Assembly: GCA_017473015.1 (NCBI GenBank)
Contig: JAFUNP010000030.1
Coordinates: 1-64,000, forward strand
Reading direction: 5' to 3'
Length of the DNA stretch: 64,000 nucleotides
Origin: Oscillospiraceae bacterium
GTDB taxonomy: Bacteria; Bacillota; Clostridia; Oscillospirales; Ruminococcaceae
In this document: piece after piece, positions 8,134-17,427 of the stretch
Layout: each line of letters opens with the position of its first letter
How positions within the stretch are numbered: the stretch's first letter is position 1
The notes under the pieces: generated by a model
Database searches by the model: none
Told to the model about the DNA's origin: nothing
What the model saw: the letters and a program-made list of their open reading frames with translations, nothing else
Program-made: the position numbers and the translations under genes

Positions 8134-8937
8134 TTATTTTTCCAGCAGTTTGGAAATTGTGTCCAGCACGCTGTCAGTCAGGGTTTTCTTTGGGATAACC
8201 TTTGGTTTCTGCTGTACAGATTTCGCAGGCAACACAGCTTCCGGCCGTATCTCCCGTGTAAAATCATCCAGGGTTTCCACCTGTGTGCGGTATTCCATAA
8301 CCTGTTCTTCAATGACAGTGCTGGCACGGTCCATTTTTTCCATAGCCCGTGACAGTTTGGCAAAAGAATCCTCCAGCTGCTGTTCCAGACGGGATATTTC
8401 ACCTTTCACATCAGCCACTTTACCCATAAGGTCAGCGGCATTTGCATCAAATTCAGCTTTTTTCTGCCGAGCCTGTTCTGTGGCCCGGTTGATGATTTCC
8501 TTTGCGCGCAGGTTTGCTTCCACCATGCATGCGGCTATTTCGTCCTGGCGTGCTTTCCACTGTGCATTTTCAGACTCCAGCTTGTCCTTATGCTCTGACA
8601 GCCGGTTATAATTCACCTTTATTTCAGAGATTTCCTTATCTCTTTCCAAAATCATGCTGCGGTATGTATTTATCTGCTTTTTCAACTCAAAGTTATCCTG
8701 TTTCAGCTCAGAAAGCTCCGCCTGCAGTTTTGCAGTAAGCTCCTGGGAAATATCCAGGTTGTCCTTATTTTCAGACAGCTGAGCGGAAAGAGACCGGATT
8801 TGCTCCTCCAGCTCTTTCTGAATATTGGTATAATCATCAGCCTGCCGGGTCATCCGGGCAGACAGGTTGTCTATATATTCCAGAACCTGCTGACGGTCAA
8901 AGCCACGCAGAGTCTGTCTGAACAGTACATTTTCCAT
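8134..8937 (-). CDS. DivIVA-like coiled-coil protein
   Basis: 267 residues. The first 25 (FRQTLRGFDRQQVLEYID) match the DivIVA/GpsB membrane-binding N-terminus, followed by a long heptad coiled coil (about 30-215) rich in Leu, Glu and Gln, and a basic C-terminal tail. DivIVA proteins sense negative membrane curvature at the division site and recruit partners. Its place right after ftsZ fits a role in division or polar growth. A short hairpin (GGCAGGC/GCCTGCC, 9011-9027) lies in the 120-nt gap to ftsZ, without a T-run, so read-through from ftsZ is possible. Confidence 0.85.
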   Translation of the reverse strand: MENVLFRQTLRGFDRQQVLEYIDNLSARMTRQADDYTNIQKELEEQIRSLSAQLSENKDNLDISQELTAKLQAELSELKQDNFELKKQINTYRSMILERDKEISEIKVNYNRLSEHKDKLESENAQWKARQDEIAACMVEANLRAKEIINRATEQARQKKAEFDANAADLMGKVADVKGEISRLEQQLEDSFAKLSRAMEKMDRASTVIEEQVMEYRTQVETLDDFTREIRPEAVLPAKSVQQKPKVIPKKTLTDSVLDTISKLLEK

Positions 8938-9058
8938 GATTTCCTCTTGAGATTTTCTCTTTATAAAACCTACATACTTTTATTTGCAATCAGCATATAT
9001 GTATTCAGAGGGCAGGCATAGCCTGCCTCATCGTCTGTACATTACACGGCACCATTAA

Positions 9059-10195
9059 TCAGTTTCTGCCACTGTTGCGTTTGAGAATAGAAATAACATC
9101 GTTGAGATAGTCGTCTTCTTCTTCGTTGCTCATAGGGCCTTTGCCGTCGTTTACATCAAACCAGTTGGCGTCTTTTTTCACACCGATTTCTTCTCTTGTG
9201 TTGAGAACTGATTTTTCTTTTGGTGGCTGTGCTGCTACAGGAGCATCAAAGCCTGTGGCGATAACAGTAACCTTCATTGTATCCACCATATTTGTATCAA
9301 AGGAGATACCCCAGATAACATTGGCATCAGGGTCAGCAGAGTTTGTAACCATAGATGCTGCTTCGTCTACTTCGTCCAGAGCGATGTCCGGTGAGGAGAT
9401 GAATGACAGGATAACACCGCGGGCCTGGTCGATAGATGTTTCCAGCAGAGGTGACTGTATAGCCATCTGAGCTGCTTCACCGGCTTTGTTTTCGCCTGTA
9501 GCCTGTCCCACACCCATATGTGCATAACCGGCATCTTTCATAACAGTGCGGATGTCGGCAAAGTCCAGGTTCATAAATGCGTGGTCGTTGATAAGCTCGG
9601 AAACAGATTCAACACCCTGTTTCAGAACGCTGTCAGCGATTTCAAATGCATTAATCATTGTAATTTTTTCTTCTGTTACATATTTCAGTCTTTCGTTTGG
9701 CACAACAATAAGGCTGTCCACATTTCTCAGCAGGTTGGAGATACCGTTGAGAGCTGTAGTCATTTTTCTTTTGCCTTCAAAGTTGAAAGGTTTTGTAACG
9801 ATACCAACGGTCAGGATGCCCTGTTCTTTGGCAACTTCTGCCACGATAGGTGCTGCACCTGTACCTGTACCGCCGCCCATACCGGCAGTGATAAATACCA
9901 TCTGGCAGCCTTTCAGTGCCCGTGCGATTTCGTCACGGCTTTCTTCAGCTGCACGCTGGCCGATATCCGGGTCTGCGCCTGCGCCACGGCCTTTGGTCAG
10001 TTTTGCACCCAGCTGCACTTTATGAGTGGCTTTGGAAGCCAGCAGAGCCTGTGCATCTGTATTCATAGCTATAAATTCAACGCCTTTGAGGCCAGAAACA
10101 ATCATTCTGTTTACTGCGTTACAGCCACCGCCGCCAACACCGATAACTTTGATGTTGGTGATGTTCCGCATTTCTTCATCCAGGTAAAAGCTCAT
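9059..10195 (-). CDS. ftsZ: Cell division GTPase FtsZ
   Basis: 378 residues from the ATG at MSFYLDEEM, which has GGAGG 9 nt upstream; an earlier in-frame start lacks one. The nucleotide-binding GGGGCNAVN loop is near residue 25 and the tubulin signature GGGTGTG near residue 107. After the globular core (to about residue 315) comes a short linker and a conserved-type C-terminal tail with a basic end (ILKRNSGRN), less like the usual FtsA/SepF-binding peptide. It polymerises into the Z ring. ftsA, its usual neighbour, is absent from this cluster. Confidence 0.97.
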   Translation of the reverse strand: MSFYLDEEMRNITNIKVIGVGGGGCNAVNRMIVSGLKGVEFIAMNTDAQALLASKATHKVQLGAKLTKGRGAGADPDIGQRAAEESRDEIARALKGCQMVFITAGMGGGTGTGAAPIVAEVAKEQGILTVGIVTKPFNFEGKRKMTTALNGISNLLRNVDSLIVVPNERLKYVTEEKITMINAFEIADSVLKQGVESVSELINDHAFMNLDFADIRTVMKDAGYAHMGVGQATGENKAGEAAQMAIQSPLLETSIDQARGVILSFISSPDIALDEVDEAASMVTNSADPDANVIWGISFDTNMVDTMKVTVIATGFDAPVAAQPPKEKSVLNTREEIGVKKDANWFDVNDGKGPMSNEEEDDYLNDVISILKRNSGRN

Positions 10196-10283
10196 TTTTA
10201 TATTCCTCCACATTCGGTTATTTACTAATAAACGCCAAAAGGCATAAGGTTATACTATCCCTTATTTTAAAAATACTATATTT

Positions 10284-10292
10284 ATTATATCA
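10284..10292 (-). promoter_or_regulatory. Extended -10 promoter ahead of ftsZ
   Basis: TGATATAAT on the minus strand (TGn extension plus perfect TATAAT), about 90 nt before the ftsZ start codon, in the 158-nt gap behind ftsQ. It should give ftsZ expression independent of the upstream mur genes. Confidence 0.55.
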
Positions 10293-10353
10293 TAGCAAAT
10301 TTCAGTCGCTATTTCAATCATTTTTTAGCAGTAATTGACGATGTTTCAGTCTG

Positions 10354-11265
10354 TCAGTACTGCGGTTTGAAAATGGCACTGCCGGCCTGGGTAGAGTCGA
10401 TTACACCTCTGTCCTCGGCGCCAAGCTCATTGTTGATTACATGGAAAGCCATCTTCATTTTATAATCTATATCCAGCATAGTACCTATTTTTATGGTCAC
10501 TCTGTCTCCGTATACCAGGCTTATGTCACTGGTGGAGTTTACCTGGAGCGCAGTGATGCCATCATACCCGTTTTCATTGATAATGTCTATCAGTTGGTTG
10601 ATGGTTTCACGCACAGATTCGTCAGCCAGGCTGCCTTTCAGTCCCATAAGCCCGTCCGGGGCAGCAGCCTGTACAGTAAGCTGTTTGAAATTCTGTGAAT
10701 AGATGGTATAGGTGGACAATTCACCCTCCAGATTTTCCGCATAGTAAGTAGGAATACTGTCTGTAACAGTAATCAGGATTTTGTCCGGCAGCTTGCGCTG
10801 GACACGGGCGTTTTCCACATAGGTAAAGTTTTCATATAGCGCGGTTTCCAGGGCATCAGTATCTATGGCAAATATATTTTCTTCCATAGGAATGGCACAG
10901 AATGCCACTATTTCCTCTGCATCATATCTTTCACTGCCCACAGCCTCCACGCTGTGCACTATAAAAAGTACTTTCAGGGAGATAAACAGGCAGATGGCCA
11001 GCAGAATTGATACCAGTACAAATGTAACCAGACGGTAGCGGTTGCGCTGCCGGCGTATGTTTTTTCTGCTTTTGCGCTGCATTTCTTCTTTTGTCCGGGG
11101 ACGTTTTATGTTTTTCTTTTTACCTTTTACCGGATGGCCTGTCCCCCCACCTGAAGGATACTGTATCAGCTGTGCACCGGAAACAGCATCAGACGGCCGC
11201 TTTGCGCCCGTCTTTTTTGCATGAGTATAATGATTTCGTTTTTTGGGTGTCTGTTTTTTATCCAA
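10354..11265 (-). CDS. ftsQ: Division protein FtsQ/DivIB
   Basis: 303 residues: a basic cytoplasmic tail of about 85 residues, one membrane helix (about 95-117), a POTRA domain (VEAVGSERYDAEEIVAFCAI on) and the beta domain that binds FtsB and FtsL. The start codon is TTG, preceded by AGGACGG. It belongs to the septal FtsQBL complex that activates FtsW and the transpeptidase. It lies 15 nt after murG. Confidence 0.9.
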   Translation of the reverse strand: MDKKQTPKKRNHYTHAKKTGAKRPSDAVSGAQLIQYPSGGGTGHPVKGKKKNIKRPRTKEEMQRKSRKNIRRQRNRYRLVTFVLVSILLAICLFISLKVLFIVHSVEAVGSERYDAEEIVAFCAIPMEENIFAIDTDALETALYENFTYVENARVQRKLPDKILITVTDSIPTYYAENLEGELSTYTIYSQNFKQLTVQAAAPDGLMGLKGSLADESVRETINQLIDIINENGYDGITALQVNSTSDISLVYGDRVTIKIGTMLDIDYKMKMAFHVINNELGAEDRGVIDSTQAGSAIFKPQY

Positions 11266-11279
11266 AATATCCGTCCTGT

Positions 11280-12386
11280 TTATTCAGAGAAAAGATGTGA
11301 GTAGATAATATCAAGACAGTCTGCCCGATAGACTGTTTTTGCTCTTTCGCCCATCTGGATTGTACGGGTTTTGTCAGAGTAAAGAGAGTCAAAGACAGCT
11401 GTTATGGATTCTTTGTTCAGGTCTTTTTCTTCTATAAGAATGGCGGCACCTATGTCGGCCAGGACCTTACCGTTATGGAATTGGTGATTTTCCGCCACAT
11501 TTGGAGATGGAATAAGTATTGATGCCTTGCCGATGGCAGCAATTTCTGCAATGGTAAGAGCACCGCAGCGGCTGATAATAATATCGGCAGCCGCCATGTA
11601 TTTAGGTATATCATACAGGTATTCAAAAACCTGCAGATTTTCCGACTGCTGTATGCCGTTGTCTTTCAGGAAAGCTTCAAACTCGCCCTCATCATAACGA
11701 CCTACCACATGGTAATGCACCACATCGGAACGGTGGCGGTTGTGCAGAACCAGGTTTTTCATGGCGTTGTTTACAGCCATAGCTCCCAGTGAACCGCCAA
11801 AGGACAGCAGCACTGTTTTCCCTTCCACCCTCAGCTGTCTTCGGCTGTCGGCCACGTCCACCGACTGAACCTCTGCCCTGACAGGGTTGCCGCATACTAT
11901 ACAGCGGTCAGGGTGTGCCATGTACTGTGCAGCCTTTTCAGCAGCTATGAATACATAGTCCACGCTTTTTGACAAAAGTTTATTGGTTACACCTGGGAAG
12001 GCGTTCTGTTCGTGAATTGCTGTTTTTATCCCCATTTTAGCCGCCTGCAGTACTATAGGACCACAAACATAGCCGCCTGTACCTATAACCAGGTCAGGCT
12101 GAAAATCATTGATGATTTTCTTTGCCTTTGAAGAAGCGGACAGCAGATTTTTCACTGTTATTATATTTCTTTTTATATTGTTGAGAGTGATGCGACGCTG
12201 AAAACCGGTAACCTCCATATGTGCAAAAGGATAGCCGGCTTTTGTTACCAGACCGTACTCCATACCGGATTTGCGGCCTACAAACATTATCTGTGCATCG
12301 GGATGTTTTGATTTTATATGTTGTGCGATAGCCAGGCCGGGATTGATATGGCCGGCTGTACCGCCTGCTGCAATAATTACTTTCAT
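11280..12386 (-). CDS. murG: UDP-GlcNAc:lipid I N-acetylglucosaminyltransferase MurG
   Basis: 368 residues. The N-terminal GGTAGHINPGLAIA loop and the C-terminal donor-site SRCGALTIAEIAAIGKASILIP region are diagnostic of this GT28 enzyme. It adds GlcNAc to lipid I to make lipid II on the inner membrane face. I use the ATG one base after the ftsW stop codon; a GTG nine bases earlier overlaps ftsW and is less likely. Confidence 0.97.
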   Translation of the reverse strand: MKVIIAAGGTAGHINPGLAIAQHIKSKHPDAQIMFVGRKSGMEYGLVTKAGYPFAHMEVTGFQRRITLNNIKRNIITVKNLLSASSKAKKIINDFQPDLVIGTGGYVCGPIVLQAAKMGIKTAIHEQNAFPGVTNKLLSKSVDYVFIAAEKAAQYMAHPDRCIVCGNPVRAEVQSVDVADSRRQLRVEGKTVLLSFGGSLGAMAVNNAMKNLVLHNRHRSDVVHYHVVGRYDEGEFEAFLKDNGIQQSENLQVFEYLYDIPKYMAAADIIISRCGALTIAEIAAIGKASILIPSPNVAENHQFHNGKVLADIGAAILIEEKDLNKESITAVFDSLYSDKTRTIQMGERAKTVYRADCLDIIYSHLFSE

Positions 12387-12387
12387 T

Positions 12388-13575
12388 TTAATCACCGTTG
12401 TTTAAATCTGCGTATCTGGAAACCGAGAGAACTACACCCATTTCTGCCATAAGCACTACCAGAGATGTGCCGCCTTCGGAAAAGAACGGAAGCGAGATAC
12501 CCGTATTTGGCAGAGTGCCTGTAGCAACCCCCACATTGAGAAAAGCCTGCAGGGCAATCTGAGTGATAATGCCCACCGCCAGCATTGCACCGAATTTGTC
12601 CTTTGCTCTGGTGGCAATGTAAATGCCGCGGAGAAACAGCATGATAAACAGAATAATAACCATCATACCGCCTACAAACCCCAGCTCTTCACATATAACA
12701 GCAAATATAAAGTCATTCTGCGGTTCAGGCAGGTGCAGATGCTTCTGCCTGCCGTTGCCAAGACCAAGGCCGAAAAGACCACCGCTGCCAATGGCAAGAA
12801 TACTCTGATAAGTCTGATAGCCGGTATCAGTGGTATCCGCCTCCGGATTGAGCCATGCCTCTATACGCGGCATAACATGAGCTACCTTTTCCGGCATAAG
12901 TATAGCTGCAGCTATAGCGGCAACAACCACTATACCTGCTCCCCGGAAGAACCATTTGATATCGGTACCGCCGATAAACATCATAATAACACCTACACCG
13001 CAGGTGATAACAATGGCTGACAGGTGCGGTTCAAGAAACAGCAGGCCTGCAATTGTACCCAGTATAACGATAAAAGGTGCAACGCCATAGGTAAAGGTTT
13101 TCATTTTGTCATAATGCCGGTCTATCATGCTGGCAAACAGCAGGATAACCGCAAATTTGGCAAATTCTGAGGGCTGGAATGTAATGACACCGGGAATGGT
13201 AATCCAGCGGTGACAGTAGTTGTATTCCGGCATAAACAGTGCCAGAATCAGCAGCGCATAAACTATTATCAGCAGTGTGAGGGCATATCTGCGCAGAATG
13301 TGATAATCCACCTTTGATGCAAAAAACATAACCCCCGTTCCCAGAATGGCGTACTTTACCTGGTCTTTTATATAGTGCAGACTGTCGCCGTTGAATTTGT
13401 AGATACCTACAACATAGCTGGCAGAATACAGCATAATCAGACCAAAAGCCAGTAATATAAAAGTAATCAGCAGTATAGGCAGGTCAATATGAGTACCTTT
13501 TTCAGTGAAGCGGATAACTTTGTTCAGTTTCTGCTTTATATTAAATTTTGTTTTTTCTTTTGCTTTTCCTGCCAA
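12388..13575 (-). CDS. ftsW: SEDS peptidoglycan polymerase FtsW/SpoVE
   Basis: About 395 residues with ten predicted membrane helices and the SEDS signatures: YNYCHRWITIPG, FQPSEFAKFA, and the late NTGISLPFFSEGGTS loop. It polymerises lipid II together with the class B transpeptidase encoded four genes upstream. The N-terminus has a basic cytoplasmic extension of about 30 residues. The start is a TTG; of two candidates 6 nt apart the downstream one has GAGG at proper distance. FtsW and the sporulation paralogue SpoVE cannot be told apart from sequence alone. Confidence 0.93.
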   Translation of the reverse strand: MAGKAKEKTKFNIKQKLNKVIRFTEKGTHIDLPILLITFILLAFGLIMLYSASYVVGIYKFNGDSLHYIKDQVKYAILGTGVMFFASKVDYHILRRYALTLLIIVYALLILALFMPEYNYCHRWITIPGVITFQPSEFAKFAVILLFASMIDRHYDKMKTFTYGVAPFIVILGTIAGLLFLEPHLSAIVITCGVGVIMMFIGGTDIKWFFRGAGIVVVAAIAAAILMPEKVAHVMPRIEAWLNPEADTTDTGYQTYQSILAIGSGGLFGLGLGNGRQKHLHLPEPQNDFIFAVICEELGFVGGMMVIILFIMLFLRGIYIATRAKDKFGAMLAVGIITQIALQAFLNVGVATGTLPNTGISLPFFSEGGTSLVVLMAEMGVVLSVSRYADLNNGD

Positions 13576-13604
13576 AGTCAAAACCTCATTTCAATATTTG
13601 TAAA

Positions 13605-14612
13605 TCAGAAGCCTATGCAGCCCATCACTGTGAAAATCAGCTGTACTATGCTGAAAACTGTCACGATTTTCACCTCGCTCCAGCCGGACATTTCGTAATG
13701 ATGGTGAATAGGACTCATTTTGAAAATTCTCTTGCCATGGGTGGCTTTGAAATACAGCACCTGAATAACCACACTGAGTGCTTCACAGGTGTAGATAATG
13801 CCCATAAAGAGAAGAATTTCAGGGCGGTTTACTGCCCATGCCATAGCCACTACAGCACCGCCCAGGAACATGCTGCCTGTATCACCCATAAACACCTTTG
13901 CAGGGTAGAAATTCCACGCCAGGAAACCGGCACAGGCACCTGCTACAGCGATGCTGAAGATTGCATTGGTATAATAACCATAGGCAGCTGAGATAAACAT
14001 AAAGCCCAGAGCAACCACAAAGCTGACTGATGAACACAGACCGTCAATACCGTCGGTAAGGTTAACAGCATTAACCATAAAGATTATGCCCAGGAATGCA
14101 ACCACATAGTAGAAATAACCCAGCTCAAAACCGATATTCACAAAAGGAATCTGAATATATGTGGACACATGCCCTATGTAATACTGGCCGTAAAGGAAGG
14201 CCGCTGTAACAAAAATCTGACCAAAGATTTTGTATGCTGCTTTCAGGCCCAGGTTGCGTTTTTTTACCACTTTGATATAGTCATCAACAAAGCCGATGAA
14301 ACCAAAGCCCAGAGCTGTCAGCATGCTGATACACAGGCTGATAATGTGATTTGTATAAACTACACCTGTGATGGTCTGAAGTTCTTTCATCAACAGGGAA
14401 AGACCTGCGCAGATGCCCAGAAAGCTGCCCAGGTAAAACATAAGACCGCCCATAGTAGGTGTGCCCTGTTTTGTCCGGTGCCATGTAGGGCCTATTTCTT
14501 TGATTGTCTGGCCGAATTTAACTTTTTTCAGCCATGGGATAAGTACAAAACCGCTGACAGCAGTTATAAAAAAAGCTAAAACTCCTGTAATTAAAAATGA
14601 AATCCTTATCAT
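13605..14612 (-). CDS. mraY: Phospho-MurNAc-pentapeptide transferase MraY
   Basis: 335 residues, about ten membrane helices. Signatures include GGLMFYLGS early, the Asp pair of FVDDYIK near residue 118, NAVNLTDGIDGL near residue 190 and the C-terminal PIHHHYE loop. It transfers phospho-MurNAc-pentapeptide to undecaprenyl phosphate, giving lipid I. In many Firmicutes murD follows; here ftsW follows directly. Confidence 0.97.
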   Translation of the reverse strand: MIRISFLITGVLAFFITAVSGFVLIPWLKKVKFGQTIKEIGPTWHRTKQGTPTMGGLMFYLGSFLGICAGLSLLMKELQTITGVVYTNHIISLCISMLTALGFGFIGFVDDYIKVVKKRNLGLKAAYKIFGQIFVTAAFLYGQYYIGHVSTYIQIPFVNIGFELGYFYYVVAFLGIIFMVNAVNLTDGIDGLCSSVSFVVALGFMFISAAYGYYTNAIFSIAVAGACAGFLAWNFYPAKVFMGDTGSMFLGGAVVAMAWAVNRPEILLFMGIIYTCEALSVVIQVLYFKATHGKRIFKMSPIHHHYEMSGWSEVKIVTVFSIVQLIFTVMGCIGF

Positions 14613-14620
14613 GACATCTC

Positions 14621-15967
14621 CTATTTTTTATATACCTGTTCTATTATATCTTCAAACCGCATACTGTGGCTGGCTTTGAACACAATGGTGTCCCCTGCTT
14701 TCAGGTTTGTAATAATATAATCACCCAGCCGTGTTTTGCTGTCAAAATTCAATGCACCCTCGCCGAAACCTGCACAGATGTGTTTGGCTCGCCGGCCAAA
14801 GGTCCACATAAAGTCTATGCCTTTTTCTCTGGCATATTCACCTACGCCTCGGTGCAGAGCGGCTTCGTCACTGCCCAGTTCCAGCATATCGCCGAAAACA
14901 GCGATTGTTCTGCCGGTGGCAATGCTTTTCACTGTGTCTACAGCGGCTTTCATGGAGTCTGGGGCAGCGTTATAGCAGTCTTCCACAAACATAATACCAT
15001 CTTTTTCCACAAATTTCTGGCGCATACCTGATGGTACATAGCCTGAAAGATTGGCCGCTGTCTGACGGGCATCAAAACCCAGGCGGCTGACTACAGTGTA
15101 GGCAGACAGGGCGTTCATAACATTGTGATTGCCCACTGCCGGTATTGTACAACGGATTTCGCCGTATTTTTTATCATCAATTGTAAATTCAGTGGTTGTT
15201 TTTACCTGAGTGATGTCCTTTGCAACAACATCAGCATCAGTGTTTTTTATTGCAAAATAAACCACATTTGCAGGGTTTGTAATCTGTGCGTGAGGCAGAT
15301 AGTCATCGTCACCGTTCAGAATCAGCACGCCGTCCTGTGGCATACCGTCGCACATTTCCAGCTTGGCTTTCAGGATATTTTCCCTGGTGCCAAGTCGCTC
15401 CAGGTGAGAGATGCCTATGCATGTGATTACAGCTGCTTTTGGCCTGGCGGCAAGGGAGAGTTTATGTACATCGCCCAGTGCTTCCATGCCCATTTCCAGC
15501 ACGGCAAATTTATCCTGTTCTGTAAATGTGTAAATTGTTTTTGGCATACCCAGCTCATTGTTCCGGTTACCCTGTGTGCGCACTGTAGGTGCAAAAGGTG
15601 AAACCGCAGCATAGATAAAGTCCTTTGTGGTTGTTTTGCCCATGCTGCCTGTAACCCCGATAACATCTATATCAAAGGTGTCGCGCACATTTGCACCCAT
15701 CTGTATGCTGGCATCCAGAATATTGGGAACTACCGCCTGCATATCGTCAGGAATGTCATCAATATGATTTTCGGTGATAACCATGCGTGTGCCTTTTTCC
15801 ACTGCACCTTTTGCAAAGGTTTCGCCGTTTACCCTTTCACCGCGGATAGCCAGAAAAACACTGTTTTCACAGGCTGTGCGTGAATCGGATGTGATGTGTT
15901 CTATATAACAGTCGGTCCGAGGCACACAGATGCCTTTAACCAGCTGTGAAAGTAAAACAGGTCTCAT
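14621..15967 (-). CDS. murF: UDP-MurNAc-tripeptide:D-Ala-D-Ala ligase MurF
   Basis: 448 residues. The ATP loop GSMGKTTTKDF is near residue 107, with the central domain motif NELGMPKTI and ISHLERLGT, and a C-terminal ligase domain (FVEDCYNAAPDSMKAAV). It adds the terminal dipeptide to the cytoplasmic precursor. The start follows AGAGGT, 3 nt behind the murE stop codon, so the two are likely coupled. Confidence 0.96.
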   Translation of the reverse strand: MRPVLLSQLVKGICVPRTDCYIEHITSDSRTACENSVFLAIRGERVNGETFAKGAVEKGTRMVITENHIDDIPDDMQAVVPNILDASIQMGANVRDTFDIDVIGVTGSMGKTTTKDFIYAAVSPFAPTVRTQGNRNNELGMPKTIYTFTEQDKFAVLEMGMEALGDVHKLSLAARPKAAVITCIGISHLERLGTRENILKAKLEMCDGMPQDGVLILNGDDDYLPHAQITNPANVVYFAIKNTDADVVAKDITQVKTTTEFTIDDKKYGEIRCTIPAVGNHNVMNALSAYTVVSRLGFDARQTAANLSGYVPSGMRQKFVEKDGIMFVEDCYNAAPDSMKAAVDTVKSIATGRTIAVFGDMLELGSDEAALHRGVGEYAREKGIDFMWTFGRRAKHICAGFGEGALNFDSKTRLGDYIITNLKAGDTIVFKASHSMRFEDIIEQVYKK

Positions 15968-15970
15968 ATA

Positions 15971-17416
15971 CTATTTACCTCTGTTGTATTTGTCCATAAA
16001 TTTTGCCACTATTTCATGCTCGTCAAGGTAGACTGTTATGCCGTTCAGCACCTGATAATCTTCGTGACCTTTGCCGCACAAAATAAGGGTGTCATTATAT
16101 TGTAACATATTCAGAGCAATATTTATAGCTTTTCTTCGGTCCACTTCGGCTGTATAAGGTATATTTTTTTCTTCAAAATAACCTTTTACACTGTCTATAA
16201 TATCCTGTGGGTCCTCTTTGCGGGGGTTGTCGCTGGTGAACACAACATAATCGGCATATCTGCCCACCGCCTGGGCCATAGGCAAACGTTTGGCGCTGTC
16301 TCTTTCACCCGCACAGCCGAACAGCACCATCATTCTGCCTGTTATAAAGGGGCGCAGACTGGAAAGGATATTTTCCAGGCCATCAGCAGTATGGGCATAG
16401 TCACATATAACTGTGAACGGCTCTTTCACCAGTATTTCACAGCGGCCTTTTACCCCTTTTACACTGCACAGTGCTTTTGAAACCTGTGCATCGGTAAAGC
16501 CCAGGGCAGTCACTGCCAGAGCAGCACCCATGGCGTTGTGAACTGAATATTCACCTGGCATAGGGAAATCTACACGGTTTATACTGCCTTTACCCACCAG
16601 CAGAAATTTTACACTGTTCCGGGTAAAGGAAATATTTTTTGCTGTATAGTCTGTTTCGTCCATTCTGGCAGAGAAGGTGACCAAATCTTTGTGTTTATAT
16701 CTTTCGGCCACAATTTTACCATGGTCATCGTCAGCATTTACAATTATTTTTTTGCTGTTATCAAAAAGGATACACTTGGCATCAAAATAATTTTCCATTG
16801 TTTTATGGTAGTCCAGATGGTCCTGAGTCAGGTTTGTGAAAACTGCCACATCGTACTGTATGCCATACAGGCGGTTCTGAACCAGAGCCTGGCTGGAAAC
16901 CTCCATAACCACATATTCACAGCCTGATTTGTACATCTGGCTCAGCAGTGCATTCAGTTCATAAGGCTGTGGTGTAGTGAATTTAGCAGGGATAATCTGC
17001 TGGTCAATCATATTCTGCACTGTGCCCATCAGCCCCACCTTTTTACCCATCTGTTCCAGCAGGTCTTTAATAAGAAAGGCTGATGTAGTTTTGCCATTGG
17101 TGCCGGTAATGCCTATCATCTTCATTTTTTCGGCAGGATTATCAAAAAGATTGGCACACAGCAGTGAATATGTCTGACGGCTGTTTTTTACTATAATCTG
17201 GTCTTCCAGACCCATATCCTTTTCGCACACCACCAGCTTTGCACCTATTTCCAGGGCTTTTGCTGCAAAGGTGTGGCCATCGAATGTGAGACCGCGGCTG
17301 CACACAAACACACAGCCCGGGCGGACTTTGCGGGAATCGTCTGTAACGAAATCTGTATCAAAGTCTTTTACATTTCCTGTGTATTCAATATTCTTCAGTA
17401 ATGACTGTATGTTCAT
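15971..17416 (-). CDS. murE: UDP-MurNAc-dipeptide:amino acid ligase MurE
   Basis: 481 residues. The ATP-binding GTNGKTTSAFL is near residue 107 and the substrate region TTPQPYELN near residue 150. The specificity loop near residue 403 reads DNPRKEDPQ; DNPR is the meso-diaminopimelate signature of MurE, so this cell wall should contain m-DAP rather than L-lysine. GGAGG precedes the ATG by 4 nt. Confidence 0.96.
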   Translation of the reverse strand: MNIQSLLKNIEYTGNVKDFDTDFVTDDSRKVRPGCVFVCSRGLTFDGHTFAAKALEIGAKLVVCEKDMGLEDQIIVKNSRQTYSLLCANLFDNPAEKMKMIGITGTNGKTTSAFLIKDLLEQMGKKVGLMGTVQNMIDQQIIPAKFTTPQPYELNALLSQMYKSGCEYVVMEVSSQALVQNRLYGIQYDVAVFTNLTQDHLDYHKTMENYFDAKCILFDNSKKIIVNADDDHGKIVAERYKHKDLVTFSARMDETDYTAKNISFTRNSVKFLLVGKGSINRVDFPMPGEYSVHNAMGAALAVTALGFTDAQVSKALCSVKGVKGRCEILVKEPFTVICDYAHTADGLENILSSLRPFITGRMMVLFGCAGERDSAKRLPMAQAVGRYADYVVFTSDNPRKEDPQDIIDSVKGYFEEKNIPYTAEVDRRKAINIALNMLQYNDTLILCGKGHEDYQVLNGITVYLDEHEIVAKFMDKYNRGK

Positions 17417-17427
17417 GCTGCCTCCGT

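Noticed and set aside
9008..9030. Terminator between ftsZ and the DivIVA-like gene
   Set aside because: The GGCAGGC/GCCTGCC hairpin is real but lacks a T-run on the minus strand, so termination is doubtful.
9518..10228. Long open frame opposite ftsZ
   Set aside because: Mirror frame of a conserved gene; composition is cysteine- and histidine-rich nonsense with no ribosome binding site.
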